A DNA stretch of 64,000 nucleotides, from assembly GCF_017377795.1 (NCBI RefSeq), contig NZ_JAFRDR010000001.1:744001-808000 (forward strand), given 5' to 3'. This DNA is from Williamsia soli (lineage in GTDB: Bacteria; Actinomycetota; Actinomycetes; Mycobacteriales; Mycobacteriaceae). Of this stretch, positions 10,537 to 18,617 are shown piece by piece (positions within the stretch are counted from its first letter, which is position 1; each line of letters starts with the position of its first letter). The notes under the pieces were generated by a model, which was not told the origin of the DNA, did no database searches, and was given only the letters and a program-made list of their open reading frames with translations. The position numbers and the translations under genes were made by a program.

Positions 10537-10869
10537 ATGGCTAAGAAAGTTACGGTCACGCTGGTCGATGATGTCGACGACAGCAAGACGGCGGATGAGA
10601 CCGTGGAGTTCGGCGTCGATGGCGTCACCTACGAGATTGATCTGTCTTCCAAGAATGCAGACAAACTACGCGATGACGTCGCAAAATGGGCTGAGCACGC
10701 CCGTCGTGTGAGCGGCCGCAAGCGCGCCAAGGGTCTCGCGACCAAGGCCTCGGTGGATCGTGAGCAGACGGCAGCGATTCGTGACTGGGCCCGGCGCAGC
10801 GGCCACCAGGTGTCCTCACGTGGGCGTATTGCCGCCGGCATCGTGGACGCATACAACGAGGCCCACTAA
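10537..10869 (+). CDS. lsr2: Lsr2 nucleoid-associated protein / xenogeneic silencer
   Basis: Small DNA-bridging protein (110 residues) that binds AT-rich DNA and silences horizontally gained genes. The N-terminal dimerisation domain ([20 protein letters not shown] through about residue 60) and the C-terminal DNA-binding domain ([33 protein letters not shown]) are intact, including the RGR minor-groove hook. GGAGC precedes ATG 10537 at about 10527. The leader of 146 bases is the most AT-rich DNA in this part of the window. A strong terminator follows. Confidence 0.97.
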   Translation: MAKKVTVTLVDDVDDSKTADETVEFGVDGVTYEIDLSSKNADKLRDDVAKWAEHARRVSGRKRAKGLATKASVDREQTAAIRDWARRSGHQVSSRGRIAAGIVDAYNEAH

Positions 10870-10900
10870 CCTGGTTTTTGACAACGGACGTAGTCCGAAG

Positions 10901-10934
10901 AAACGAGCGACCCGAGTAATCGGGTCGCTCGTTT
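10901..10934 (+). terminator. Rho-independent terminator after lsr2
   Basis: Perfect 15-bp stem (AAACGAGCGACCCGA and its complement) with a GTAA loop; the 3' arm runs into TTTT. It closes the lsr2 unit and the whole housekeeping block. Confidence 0.9.
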
Positions 10935-11053
10935 TCTGTCTGAACTGTCGATCGATTGAAATTGTAGATGGCGCGAAAGATCGAACAATCGGAAACAATT
11001 ATGACCGTCGCGATCATTTGTGCACCTGTGTCACAAGAATTGATTCCAGCTCT

Positions 11054-12655
11054 TTAAGAAAGTTCTCGTTTCAGGATCTTGCCCGCGGCATTGCGAGGGA
11101 ACTCTTCGATGAAGACAACCGATCGGGGAATCTTGAAGTTCGCCAGTTTCTCGCGAGCATGGGAGATGACGGAACCCTCATCTATGGATGCGCCGGGAGC
11201 CGTCGTGACATATGCACGCCCCACTTCGCCCAGACGATCGTCGGGGATACCGATTACCGCGACTTCGGTCACGCCATTGATTCGCGCGAGTACCTGCTCG
11301 ACCTCGGCGGGATAGACGTTGAATCCACCACAGATGTACATGTCTTTGAGACGATCCGTGATCGTCAGGTTCCCTTGTGCATCAATTGTTCCGATATCCC
11401 CGGTGTGCAACCAGCCGTCGGGGTCGATGGCCTCGGCCGTCGCTCGGGGATCGTCGAGGTATCCGGCCATCACCATTTTTCCGCGGGCGAGCACCTCGCC
11501 GGCGTCCGAGAGCTTGAACTCCATGCCGGCGAACGCCCGGCCGCAGGTCTTCGCGACCGTCTCGTTGTCGTCATCCGGGGTGCAGGTGGACACGAACCCG
11601 CTGGTCTCGGTCAGCCCGTAGGCGGTGATCACCGTCTCGATGCCCAGATCGTTCTGCATTCTCTCCACCAGCACCACCGGGACGATCGCGGCGCCGGTGA
11701 CGGCCAGACGAAGTGAGGACAGGTCGTGGTCGGCGCGGTCGGGGGCGTCGAGGATGGTCTGGAAGATCGTGGGCGCGCCGGGGAACACGGTGGCTCGTCG
11801 GGTTTCGATGAGGCGCATCGCTTCGGTGGGCGAGTACACCGCCAGCGGCACCATGGTGGTGCCCATAAGTGTGCACGGGAGGATGCCCGCCTTGTAACCG
11901 AAGGTGTGGAAGTACGGGTTGGCCATCAGGTAGGTGTCCTGCGGCCCCAGTCGACCGTTCTGGGCCCACGCCCGCGCACCGGCGATGGTCTGCTGGTGCT
12001 CGGCCAGGGCGCCCTTCGACTTTCCGGTGGTGCCGGAGGTGAAGAGCACGTCGGAGATGGCGGTGGGGCTCACCGCAGCCGCCCGGGCCCGTGCCTCGGT
12101 GGCGTCGTGATCGGTGACCGACGCCAGGAAGTCATTCCAGTCGACGCCGACGGTGCCGCGCTGATCGTCGGCCTCGAGCCGGATCCGGACGGCCACGGAC
12201 AGGTTCGTCTGGGTCTCGAGATCGCCGCCGGCGGCGTCGGCGAGGCGGGCCAGCCGATCGGTGCCCAGGAAATTGCCCGCGACTATCAGGGCAGTGGCGT
12301 CGGTCCGCTGGATGATCTCGAGCGCCTCGGACGCGGTGTAGCGCGTGTTCAGGGGTACGACAGTGGCGCCTGCGACATGTGCGCCGAGAGCCGCGATCGG
12401 CCAGTGGAAGCTGTTCGGCGACCAGATCGCGACGCGGTCCCCGGCGTTGATCCCGTGCTCGATGAGCGCTGTCGCGAACGTGTGGACCGTGTCCTGCAGT
12501 TGCGACCAGGTCAGTTCGACCGTGTCGCCCCACTGGTCGTCGATGATCGCCGGCTGGTCGGGCCACAGCCGGGCCGCGCGTTGCAGGGCCTGCGGGGTTG
12601 TGGTGACGTCGTCGACGTCGAGGACGTCTGCTGAACGATCTGGGGTCGCGGACAC
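11054..12655 (-). CDS. fadD3: HIP-CoA ligase FadD3
   Basis: Acyl-CoA synthetase of 533 residues that activates HIP, the indanedione propionate left after rings A/B are removed, making HIP-CoA. The AMP-binding signature FTSGTTGKSKGALAEH (about 210-225), the YGLTETSG motif, the WLHTGDIG block and the C-terminal KLANFKIPRSV...GKILKRELS lysine are present. GTG 12655 is preceded by GGAGGA on the minus strand. Assignment to FadD3, not another ligase, rests on its divergent pairing with fadE30 across KstR2 boxes, the same order as Rv3561/Rv3560c in M. tuberculosis. Confidence 0.9.
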   Translation of the reverse strand: MSATPDRSADVLDVDDVTTTPQALQRAARLWPDQPAIIDDQWGDTVELTWSQLQDTVHTFATALIEHGINAGDRVAIWSPNSFHWPIAALGAHVAGATVVPLNTRYTASEALEIIQRTDATALIVAGNFLGTDRLARLADAAGGDLETQTNLSVAVRIRLEADDQRGTVGVDWNDFLASVTDHDATEARARAAAVSPTAISDVLFTSGTTGKSKGALAEHQQTIAGARAWAQNGRLGPQDTYLMANPYFHTFGYKAGILPCTLMGTTMVPLAVYSPTEAMRLIETRRATVFPGAPTIFQTILDAPDRADHDLSSLRLAVTGAAIVPVVLVERMQNDLGIETVITAYGLTETSGFVSTCTPDDDNETVAKTCGRAFAGMEFKLSDAGEVLARGKMVMAGYLDDPRATAEAIDPDGWLHTGDIGTIDAQGNLTITDRLKDMYICGGFNVYPAEVEQVLARINGVTEVAVIGIPDDRLGEVGRAYVTTAPGASIDEGSVISHAREKLANFKIPRSVVFIEEFPRNAAGKILKRELS

Positions 12656-12728
12656 GAATTCCTCCCGGTGTTCACACCTGTTCGAATATGCTGCTCCCGT
12701 CGTGGTCGACGAGGGTTCTGAAGCAAAA

Positions 12729-12742
12729 ACCTAGCACTTGCT
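12729..12742. promoter_or_regulatory. KstR2 operator (upstream copy)
   Basis: ACCTAGCACTTGCT matches the KstR2 consensus AnCAAGnnCTTGnT at all but one fixed position. It lies 29 bp, centre to centre, from a perfect copy in the same divergent fadD3/fadE30 promoter. Confidence 0.65.
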
Positions 12743-12757
12743 TGGGTGGTCTGACCG

Positions 12758-12771
12758 AGCAAGTGCTTGGT
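12758..12771. promoter_or_regulatory. KstR2 operator
   Basis: AGCAAGTGCTTGGT fits AnCAAGnnCTTGnT exactly. It lies between fadD3 and fadE30. Its position argues against starting fadE30 upstream of it. Confidence 0.85.
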
Positions 12772-12788
12772 CGGTTATGGTGGTCGAC

Positions 12789-14042
12789 ATGACGGCGATC
12801 AACCTCGCTGACCGAGGCATGGACCTGGCGCAATGGGATGGAACGACGGCAGACTTCGCCGAGTCCGTCCGGACGTGGCTGGACCAACATCTGTCGGGAG
12901 AATTCGAGAATCTCAAGTCCCGCGGCGGCCCGGGTAGTGAGCACGAGTTCTTCGCCCGCAGGCTGGAGTGGGACCGACTGCTGGCCAAGGCGGGCTGGAC
13001 GTGCCTCGGCTGGCCGACGGAGTACGGCGGCCGGGGGGCCTCGATCGAGCAGCGGATCCTGTTCCATCAGGAGTACGCGAGGTCCGGCGCTCCGGCGCGC
13101 GTCAGTCACGTCGGCGAAGAGCTACTCGGCCCGACCCTGATCGCGTTCGGTACCGACGAACAGAAGCGCCGCTTTCTGCCCGGCATCAGGGACGTCGAAG
13201 AGCTCTGGGCGCAGGGGTATTCCGAGCCGGGGGCCGGGTCCGACCTCGCGAACATCTCTACGACCGCGCGCCTGGACGGCGACAAGTGGGTCATCAACGG
13301 CCAGAAGGTGTGGACGTCGCTGGCCCACGTCGCTCAGTGGGCTTTTGTCCTGTGCCGTACCGAACCGGGCTCGAGCCGGCACCAGGGCCTCAGCTTCTTG
13401 CTCGTGCCGCTGGATCAACCGGGCGTGACCGTCCGTCCCATCCAGCAACTCACCGGGACCTCCGAGTTCAACGAGGTCTTCTTCGACGACGCCACCACAG
13501 AGGCATCGCTCGTGGTCGGCGAGCCCGGCGAGGGCTGGAAGGTGGCCATGGGGCTGCTGCAGTTCGAGCGTGGCGTCTCCACCCTCGGCCAGCAGGTCGG
13601 GTTCTCGCGCGAGCTGGATCACGTCGTCGAGATGGCCAAGGCAAACGGCACCGCGAGCGATCCCGTCATCCGGGAACGGATCGCCAGGGCCTCGCTGGAA
13701 CTACGCGTGATGCGGGCGCATGCCCAGCGGACGCTGGCGATCGTGGACACCGGCGGTACGGGTGGGGAGGCCTCGGTGGCGAAGCTGTTGTGGGCCAACT
13801 GGCATCGCGACCTCGGAGAGCTGGCGATGGCGGTGCAGGGTGCACCGTCGCTGATCGCACCGGACGCCACCAGCGAAGGCGTGCCGAACGACATCTCCGA
13901 TCCGGAGCACCTCGAACTGGACCTGTGGCAAAGGCTGTTCCTCTTCACCCGCGCCGACACCATCTATGGCGGGTCCAACGAAGTGCAACGCAACATCATC
14001 GCCGAGCGGGTGCTCGGACTACCTCGAGAGGCACGATCGTGA
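12789..14042 (+). CDS. fadE30: Acyl-CoA dehydrogenase FadE30 (HIP degradation)
   Basis: FAD-dependent acyl-CoA dehydrogenase of 417 residues, expected to desaturate 5-hydroxy-HIP-CoA. Visible are the N-terminal helical domain (GLAKAGWTC-like LLAKAGWTCLGWPTEYGG), the FAD/substrate loop YSEPGAGSDLANISTTA (about 142-158), GQKVWTS and the C-terminal YGGSNEVQRNIIAERVLGLPR. I start at ATG 12789; ATG 12777 and 12816 are alternatives, but starts left of the KstR2 box are unlikely. The stop overlaps the next gene (GTGA). Family and context point to the Rv3560c ortholog. Confidence 0.88.
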   Translation: MTAINLADRGMDLAQWDGTTADFAESVRTWLDQHLSGEFENLKSRGGPGSEHEFFARRLEWDRLLAKAGWTCLGWPTEYGGRGASIEQRILFHQEYARSGAPARVSHVGEELLGPTLIAFGTDEQKRRFLPGIRDVEELWAQGYSEPGAGSDLANISTTARLDGDKWVINGQKVWTSLAHVAQWAFVLCRTEPGSSRHQGLSFLLVPLDQPGVTVRPIQQLTGTSEFNEVFFDDATTEASLVVGEPGEGWKVAMGLLQFERGVSTLGQQVGFSRELDHVVEMAKANGTASDPVIRERIARASLELRVMRAHAQRTLAIVDTGGTGGEASVAKLLWANWHRDLGELAMAVQGAPSLIAPDATSEGVPNDISDPEHLELDLWQRLFLFTRADTIYGGSNEVQRNIIAERVLGLPREARS

Positions 14043-14854
14043 CCGTTTCCGAACATCGGCCCAATCCGTTGGCCACCGCTCCCGACGAGATACCGGGCCA
14101 CGGCTTGCTGGCCGGGCGAAAGGTGGTCGTCACCGCCGCTGCCGGAACCGGGATCGGATTCGCCTCTGCGCGGAGGGCATTGCTCGAGGGCGCCGACGTG
14201 CTCGTCAGCGACTGGCACGAGAGACGGCTGGGCGAGACCGCAGAGAAACTGCACGCCGAGTTCGGTGACCAGGTCGTGGCGCAGGCGGTGTGCAACGTCC
14301 AGAAGACCTCCGACGTGAACGAACTGATCGGGGCGGCAGCAGATCAACTCGGCCGCATCGACATCCTGATCAACAATGCCGGCCTCGGCGGCGAGACCCC
14401 GGTGGTGGACATGGACGACGACGAGTGGGATCGCGTCATCGACATCACCCTCAACGGGACGTTCCGCGCGACCAGGGCCGCGCTGCGTTACTTCCGGGAC
14501 GTTCCGCATGGTGGCGTCATCGTGAACAATGCCTCGGTTCTGGGTTGGCGCGCCCAGCACAGTCAATCCCATTACGCGGCTGCGAAAGCCGGAGTGATGG
14601 CGCTGACCCGCTGCGCCGCGATCGAGGCCGCGGAGTACGGGGTGCGCATCAACGCCGTCGCCCCGTCGATCGCCCGCCATCCGTTCCTCGCGAAGGTGAC
14701 CAGCGAAGAATTGCTCGCCGACCTCGCCTCGCGCGAGGCCTACGGCCGGGCCGCCGAGGTGTGGGAGATCGCCGCCACCATCGCCATGCTGGCCAGCGAC
14801 TACACCACCTATCTGACCGGCGAGGTCGTCTCGATCTCCAGTCAGCGCGCCTGA
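14039..14854 (+). CDS. ipdF: SDR oxidoreductase IpdF-like
   Basis: Short-chain dehydrogenase of 271 residues. It has a TAAAGTGIGFASAR nucleotide loop (residues ~35-48), INNAGLGG, the active-site Ser in NNASVLGW and YAAAK (Tyr-x-x-x-Lys). In M. tuberculosis the gene next to fadE30 is Rv3559c (IpdF), acting on the hydroxylated indene-carboxyl-CoA ring intermediate; the equivalent position here is the basis for the symbol. The GTG start overlaps the fadE30 stop. fadA6 follows after 43 bases. Confidence 0.82.
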   Translation: MTVSEHRPNPLATAPDEIPGHGLLAGRKVVVTAAAGTGIGFASARRALLEGADVLVSDWHERRLGETAEKLHAEFGDQVVAQAVCNVQKTSDVNELIGAAADQLGRIDILINNAGLGGETPVVDMDDDEWDRVIDITLNGTFRATRAALRYFRDVPHGGVIVNNASVLGWRAQHSQSHYAAAKAGVMALTRCAAIEAAEYGVRINAVAPSIARHPFLAKVTSEELLADLASREAYGRAAEVWEIAATIAMLASDYTTYLTGEVVSISSQRA

Positions 14855-14897
14855 CCACCCAGTAGCGACTACTCAGAAGAATCCCAAGGAGCACAGC

Positions 14898-16052
14898 ATG
14901 TCTGCACCACAGGCCTACATCGTCGAAGCATTACGGACCCCGGTGGGCAAGCGCAACGGCTCCCTCGCCGGGGTACATCCGGCAGACCTGGGAGCCCACG
15001 TCATCAAGGCCGTGATCGAGCGCACCGGCATCGACCCGATGGTCGTCGACGACGTGATCTTCGGTTGCGTCGACACCATCGGCGCGCAGGCGGGCAACAT
15101 CGCCCGTACCGCCTGGCTCACCGCGGGCCTGCCGCTGGACATCCCGGGAACCACGGTTGATCGTCAGTGCGGATCATCGCAGCAGGCAATCCATTTCGCG
15201 GCGCAGGCCGTGATGAGCGGTACCCAGGACGTTGTGATCGCCGGTGGCCTGCAGAACATGAGCGCCATCCCCATCTCGGCCGCGATGCTCGCCGGCCGGG
15301 AATACGGCTACTCCACCCCGACCGCCGAGTCCCCGGGCTGGACCGAGAGATTCGGCGACGCAGAGATCTCGCAGTTCGTCGGTGCCGACATGATGGCCAA
15401 GAAGTGGGACATCAGTCGCCTCGACATGGAGCAGTGGGCCCTGCAGTCGCATCAGCGGGCTCGCCGGGCGATCGACGAGGGCCACTTCGCTGCAGAGACC
15501 GTTCCGCTCGGTGAGTGCGTCGTCGACGAATGCCCCCGTGAGACCTCCCTGGAGAAGATGGCCGGGCTGAAGGTGTTGGCCGAAGGTTCGCAGCTGACCG
15601 CCGCGGTGGCGTCGCAGATCTGCGACGGTGCGTCGGCGACGTTGGTGGTGTCCGAGGCGGCGCTCAAGGCCCACAACCTCACCCCGCGGGCGCGCATCCA
15701 CCACATCTCGGTACGCGGCGACGATCCGGTGATGATGCTGTCGGCTCCGATTCCGGCCACCAAGTACGCACTCGAGAAGACCGGCCTGAGCATCGACGAC
15801 ATCGATGTCGTCGAGATCAACGAGGCCTTCGCTCCGGTGGTCCTGGCGTGGCTGAAGGAGACCGGCGCCGATCCGGCGCGGGTCAACCCGAACGGTGGCG
15901 GCATCGCGCTCGGACATCCGCTCGGGGCAACCGGCGCGAAACTGTTCGCCACCCTGCTCCATGAACTCGAGCGCACCGGCGGCCGCTACGGCCTGCAGAC
16001 GATGTGTGAGGGCGGCGGCACCGCCAACGTCACGATCATCGAGCGGCTCTAG
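14898..16052 (+). CDS. fadA6: Thiolase FadA6 (ring C/D degradation)
   Basis: Acetyl-CoA acyltransferase of 384 residues, performing thiolytic cleavage in HIP ring breakdown. The nucleophilic Cys is in TVDRQCGSSQQAIHFA (about 88-91), the GHPLGATGAKL histidine motif is near 334, and the C terminus has the second catalytic Cys in QTMCEGGGTANVTIIERL. AAGGAG precedes ATG 14898. It is last in fadE30-ipdF-fadA6. The final 46 bases of the gene region are repeated 71 bases downstream (see repeat). Confidence 0.88.
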   Translation: MSAPQAYIVEALRTPVGKRNGSLAGVHPADLGAHVIKAVIERTGIDPMVVDDVIFGCVDTIGAQAGNIARTAWLTAGLPLDIPGTTVDRQCGSSQQAIHFAAQAVMSGTQDVVIAGGLQNMSAIPISAAMLAGREYGYSTPTAESPGWTERFGDAEISQFVGADMMAKKWDISRLDMEQWALQSHQRARRAIDEGHFAAETVPLGECVVDECPRETSLEKMAGLKVLAEGSQLTAAVASQICDGASATLVVSEAALKAHNLTPRARIHHISVRGDDPVMMLSAPIPATKYALEKTGLSIDDIDVVEINEAFAPVVLAWLKETGADPARVNPNGGGIALGHPLGATGAKLFATLLHELERTGGRYGLQTMCEGGGTANVTIIERL

Positions 16053-16127
16053 TTCTGTTCGGCGGTGAGCCGCGGTGTGGGGGCGGCGGCACCGCCAACG
16101 TCACGATCATCGAGCGTCTCTAATTCT
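16004..16127 (+). repeat. Duplicated 3' end of fadA6
   Basis: The segment 16011-16056, covering the last 13 codons plus stop of fadA6 and a few bases beyond, recurs at 16082-16127 with 44 of 46 bases identical; a shared GTGTG extends both copies to the left. Both differences keep the encoded peptide unchanged (CGG/CGT for Arg, TAG/TAA for stop). The second copy has no start and is not a gene. Confidence 0.9.
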
Positions 16128-16135
16128 TCCGCCCG

Positions 16136-16195
16136 CCCACCCGTTTTTGCACCGCCCACCCGCTACTGCCGGTGGGCGGCGCGAATTCGGGTGGG
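16136..16195 (+). terminator. Nested hairpin after fadA6
   Basis: An inner perfect 9-bp stem (CCGCCCACC 16152-16160 with GGTGGGCGG 16171-16179) lies inside an outer 8-bp stem (CCCACCCG 16136-16143 with CGGGTGGG 16188-16195). There is no long T-run after it. It probably ends fadA6 transcription. Confidence 0.55.
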
Positions 16196-16263
16196 TAGTG
16201 GGTCTCCTGAGGTGGCCGGTGGCGCGGTCGGTGTGAGTTGGCGCATACTGGTTTGCGACATAC

Positions 16264-16295
16264 TTGGAAAATCGTTCCAACGTTTCGCATGCGAA
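16264..16295. promoter_or_regulatory. Two adjacent palindromes before the aldehyde dehydrogenase
   Basis: TTGGAA-N5-TTCCAA at 16264-16280 is followed after three bases by the perfect 12-bp palindrome TTCGCATGCGAA at 16284-16295. They lie 26-57 bases before the ATG and resemble paired operator sites. Neither matches the KstR or KstR2 consensus. Which protein binds is unknown. Confidence 0.5.
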
Positions 16296-16320
16296 CCAGA
16301 AGCACTTGGAGGTCCCCGCC

Positions 16321-17835
16321 ATGACCAAACCCGCAGACGTGGCAAAGAAACAGGTCAGCGAGAACACATCCGCCGACACCCTGTCGTTGCAGGCACTGCT
16401 CGATCTGCAGCGAGCGGCATTCCTGCGGGACGGGATCCCCGACGCCGAGACCCGCATCGATCGCATCGTCCGGCTGCAGGCAATGCTGCTCGACAATGCC
16501 GAGGAGATCTCGGAAGCGCTGACCGCGGACTTCGGGTCCCGTCCCCGCGAGCTGTCGATCGCTGCGGACGTCGCCGGTTGCATGATCGACCTCAATCATC
16601 AGAAGCGACACGTGAAGAAGTGGATGCAGACGTCCATGCCCGGCAAGGTGCTGGCCAAGGCCGGTCTGCGCCAGGAGGTCCGCCACGACCCCAAGGGCGT
16701 CGTCGGCATCATGGGTCCGTGGAACTTCCCGCTGCAGCTCACCATCGTCCCGGCCGGATCCGCACTCGCTGCCGGTAACCGCGTCTTGATGCGGCCGTCC
16801 TCGATCACCGCCAAGACGACGGCGGTGCTCGCGAAGCTCGCGCCCCGTTACTTCGACCTCGAAGAACTCGCGGTGCTGACCAGTGCGCACGGTGGTGGCT
16901 CCGACTTCGCGAAGCTCGAGGTCGATCACCTGTTCTTCACCGGCTCGCCCGAGGTCGGTGCGTCGGTCGCTGCCGAAGCAGGCAAGAACCTGGTGCCGGT
17001 GACCCTCGAACTCGGCGGCAAGAACCCCGTGGTCGTCGACAAAGATGCCGACATCGAGAAGGCCGCCACCCGGGTCGCCGACGCCCGTCTCGTCAATGGC
17101 GGTCAGGTTTGCCTGTGCCCCGACTACGTGTGGGTGCCGGAGGCGAAAGTCGGCGAGTTCACCGACCGAGTGCTGGCCCGTTGGCGCGCGAATCTGCCTG
17201 CCATCAAAGACAATCCGCAGTTCACCGCGACCATCAACGAGAAGAACTTCGACCGCATCGTCGACCTCATCGACGACGCGGAATCGCTGGGCGCCACGAA
17301 GCATCAGGTGATCCCGGCGGGGGAGAAGCTGCCCGACGCGCAGACCCGAAAGATCGCGCCGACGCTGCTCACCGGTGTGAAGGCCGGGATGAAGATCGAA
17401 GAGGACGAGGTGTTCGGTCCGGTCCTGACCGTGTACCCGTATCGCGAGCTCGACGAGGCGATCACTCACATCACCAGTCACCCGCACCCGCTGACGATGT
17501 ACTGGTACGGCGAGTACAACGAGAACTTCAGCAAGCTCGCCGACTCGACCAGGTCCGGGTCCATCAACGGCAACGACTTCGCGATCAACATGTTCGGGCC
17601 GGATCTGCCGTTCGGTGGTGTCGGTCGAAGTGGCATGGGCAGCTACCACGGCAAGTACGGGTTCGAAACGTTCTCCCACGCGCGCGCAGTTGCGTTCTCG
17701 ACGATGGGACTGGCCGTGTCGGAGATGATGACCGCGCCGTTCACGCCGAAGGACGTCAAGACCGCCAACGTGCAGATGAAGCTCTGGAAGTTCTTCAACA
17801 ACCGCGCGCGCAAGAAGCTCGGCCACAAGTTCTGA
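16321..17835 (+). CDS. Aldehyde dehydrogenase (ALDH3-like)
   Basis: NAD(P)-dependent aldehyde dehydrogenase of 504 residues. Visible motifs are GIMGPWNFPLQL (cofactor region, ~139-150), FFTGSPEVGA, the general-base Glu in TLELGGKNPVVV (~228) and the nucleophilic Cys in NGGQVCLCPDYV (~264). The shape resembles coniferyl- or fatty-aldehyde dehydrogenases of the class 3 branch. GGAGGT at about 16308-16313 supports ATG 16321. It lies between fadA6 and kstR2, but has its own promoter region with two palindromes, so membership of the KstR2 regulon is not proven. The substrate is unknown. Confidence 0.88.
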   Translation: MTKPADVAKKQVSENTSADTLSLQALLDLQRAAFLRDGIPDAETRIDRIVRLQAMLLDNAEEISEALTADFGSRPRELSIAADVAGCMIDLNHQKRHVKKWMQTSMPGKVLAKAGLRQEVRHDPKGVVGIMGPWNFPLQLTIVPAGSALAAGNRVLMRPSSITAKTTAVLAKLAPRYFDLEELAVLTSAHGGGSDFAKLEVDHLFFTGSPEVGASVAAEAGKNLVPVTLELGGKNPVVVDKDADIEKAATRVADARLVNGGQVCLCPDYVWVPEAKVGEFTDRVLARWRANLPAIKDNPQFTATINEKNFDRIVDLIDDAESLGATKHQVIPAGEKLPDAQTRKIAPTLLTGVKAGMKIEEDEVFGPVLTVYPYRELDEAITHITSHPHPLTMYWYGEYNENFSKLADSTRSGSINGNDFAINMFGPDLPFGGVGRSGMGSYHGKYGFETFSHARAVAFSTMGLAVSEMMTAPFTPKDVKTANVQMKLWKFFNNRARKKLGHKF

Positions 17836-17847
17836 GCCCCGTCTGGA

Positions 17848-17917
17848 ACAAACCCAGTCGCTCCGGGCATATCCAGTTGTTGCAGCAGCTGGGTGTGCCT
17901 GGGACGGCTGGGTTTGT
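17848..17917. repeat. Long imperfect inverted repeat (29-bp arms)
   Basis: Arms at 17848-17876 and 17889-17917 enclose a 12-base loop. The first 10 bp (ACAAACCCAG) pair perfectly and 23 of 29 pairs match overall; all six differences are transitions, so several become G-U pairs in RNA. It begins 13 bases after the aldehyde dehydrogenase stop and ends 18 bases before the KstR2 box. Confidence 0.75.
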
Positions 17918-17934
17918 GCGTTGCCGTCGACACA

Positions 17935-17948
17935 ACCAAGCGCTTGGT
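17935..17948. promoter_or_regulatory. KstR2 operator at kstR2
   Basis: ACCAAGCGCTTGGT is a perfect 14-bp palindrome and an exact match to AnCAAGnnCTTGnT. It ends 11 bases before the kstR2 GTG, as expected for autoregulation. Confidence 0.9.
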
Positions 17949-17959
17949 AGGCTCGTTGG

Positions 17960-18589
17960 GTGGCACCGAGACGGAGCGAGACGACCGCTGTAGGACCGTC
18001 GGATGAGCGTACCCGGGTTTCGCGGCGAGATGAATTGCTCGCGGTCGCCAGCGGGTTGTTCGCCGAGCGTGGGCTGCGCACCACCACGGTCCGCGACATC
18101 GCCGACGCCGCCGGGATCCTGTCGGGGAGTCTCTATCACCACTTCGATTCCAAAGAGACGATGGTCGACGAGATCCTCCAGGGGTTTCTGGATTCCCTGT
18201 TCGAGAGCTATCGCGAGGTCGTCGCAGCCGGCTTGCCCGCCCGGGAGACGCTGACCAGTTTGGTGACCGTCTCCTTCGAGAGCATCGACCGTGATCATTC
18301 TGCGGTGGCGATCTATCAGGACGAGGCGAAGCGGCTGTCCGGGCAGGACCGGTTCGCCTACATCCGCGAACGAAACGTCGAGTTCCGCGCCTTGTGGAGC
18401 GATGTACTCACGAGCGGTGTCGCGGATGGCAGTTTTCGCCGCGATCTCGACACCGAACTCGTGTACCGATTCATGCGCGACACCGTCTGGGTCGCGGTGC
18501 GCTGGTATCGACCGGGCGGCGAGTTGACCGCCCAGCAGGTCGCCGACCAGTATCTGAGCGTCGTACTCGACGGCATCGTTCCCCGCTGA
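17960..18589 (+). CDS. kstR2: TetR-family repressor KstR2
   Basis: Repressor of ring C/D sterol genes; in characterised relatives HIP-CoA releases it from DNA. The 209-residue product has an N-terminal helix-turn-helix (TTVRDIADAAGILSGSLYHHFDSKETMVDEIL, about 42-73) and an all-helical ligand domain. GTG 17960 is used. Identification rests on the perfect KstR2 box just upstream and the surrounding fadE30/ipdF/fadA6 and ipdABC genes, as for Rv3557c. A DUF389 gene follows after 28 bases and may be cotranscribed. Confidence 0.9.
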   Translation: MAPRRSETTAVGPSDERTRVSRRDELLAVASGLFAERGLRTTTVRDIADAAGILSGSLYHHFDSKETMVDEILQGFLDSLFESYREVVAAGLPARETLTSLVTVSFESIDRDHSAVAIYQDEAKRLSGQDRFAYIRERNVEFRALWSDVLTSGVADGSFRRDLDTELVYRFMRDTVWVAVRWYRPGGELTAQQVADQYLSVVLDGIVPR

Positions 18590-18617
18590 CCGCTTCCGGT
18601 GGTGGCAAGGTGTCCCC

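Noticed and set aside
16120-18099. Long minus-strand open frame opposite the aldehyde dehydrogenase
   Set aside because: The + strand encodes a complete enzyme with catalytic Cys and Glu; the antisense reading shows no motif.
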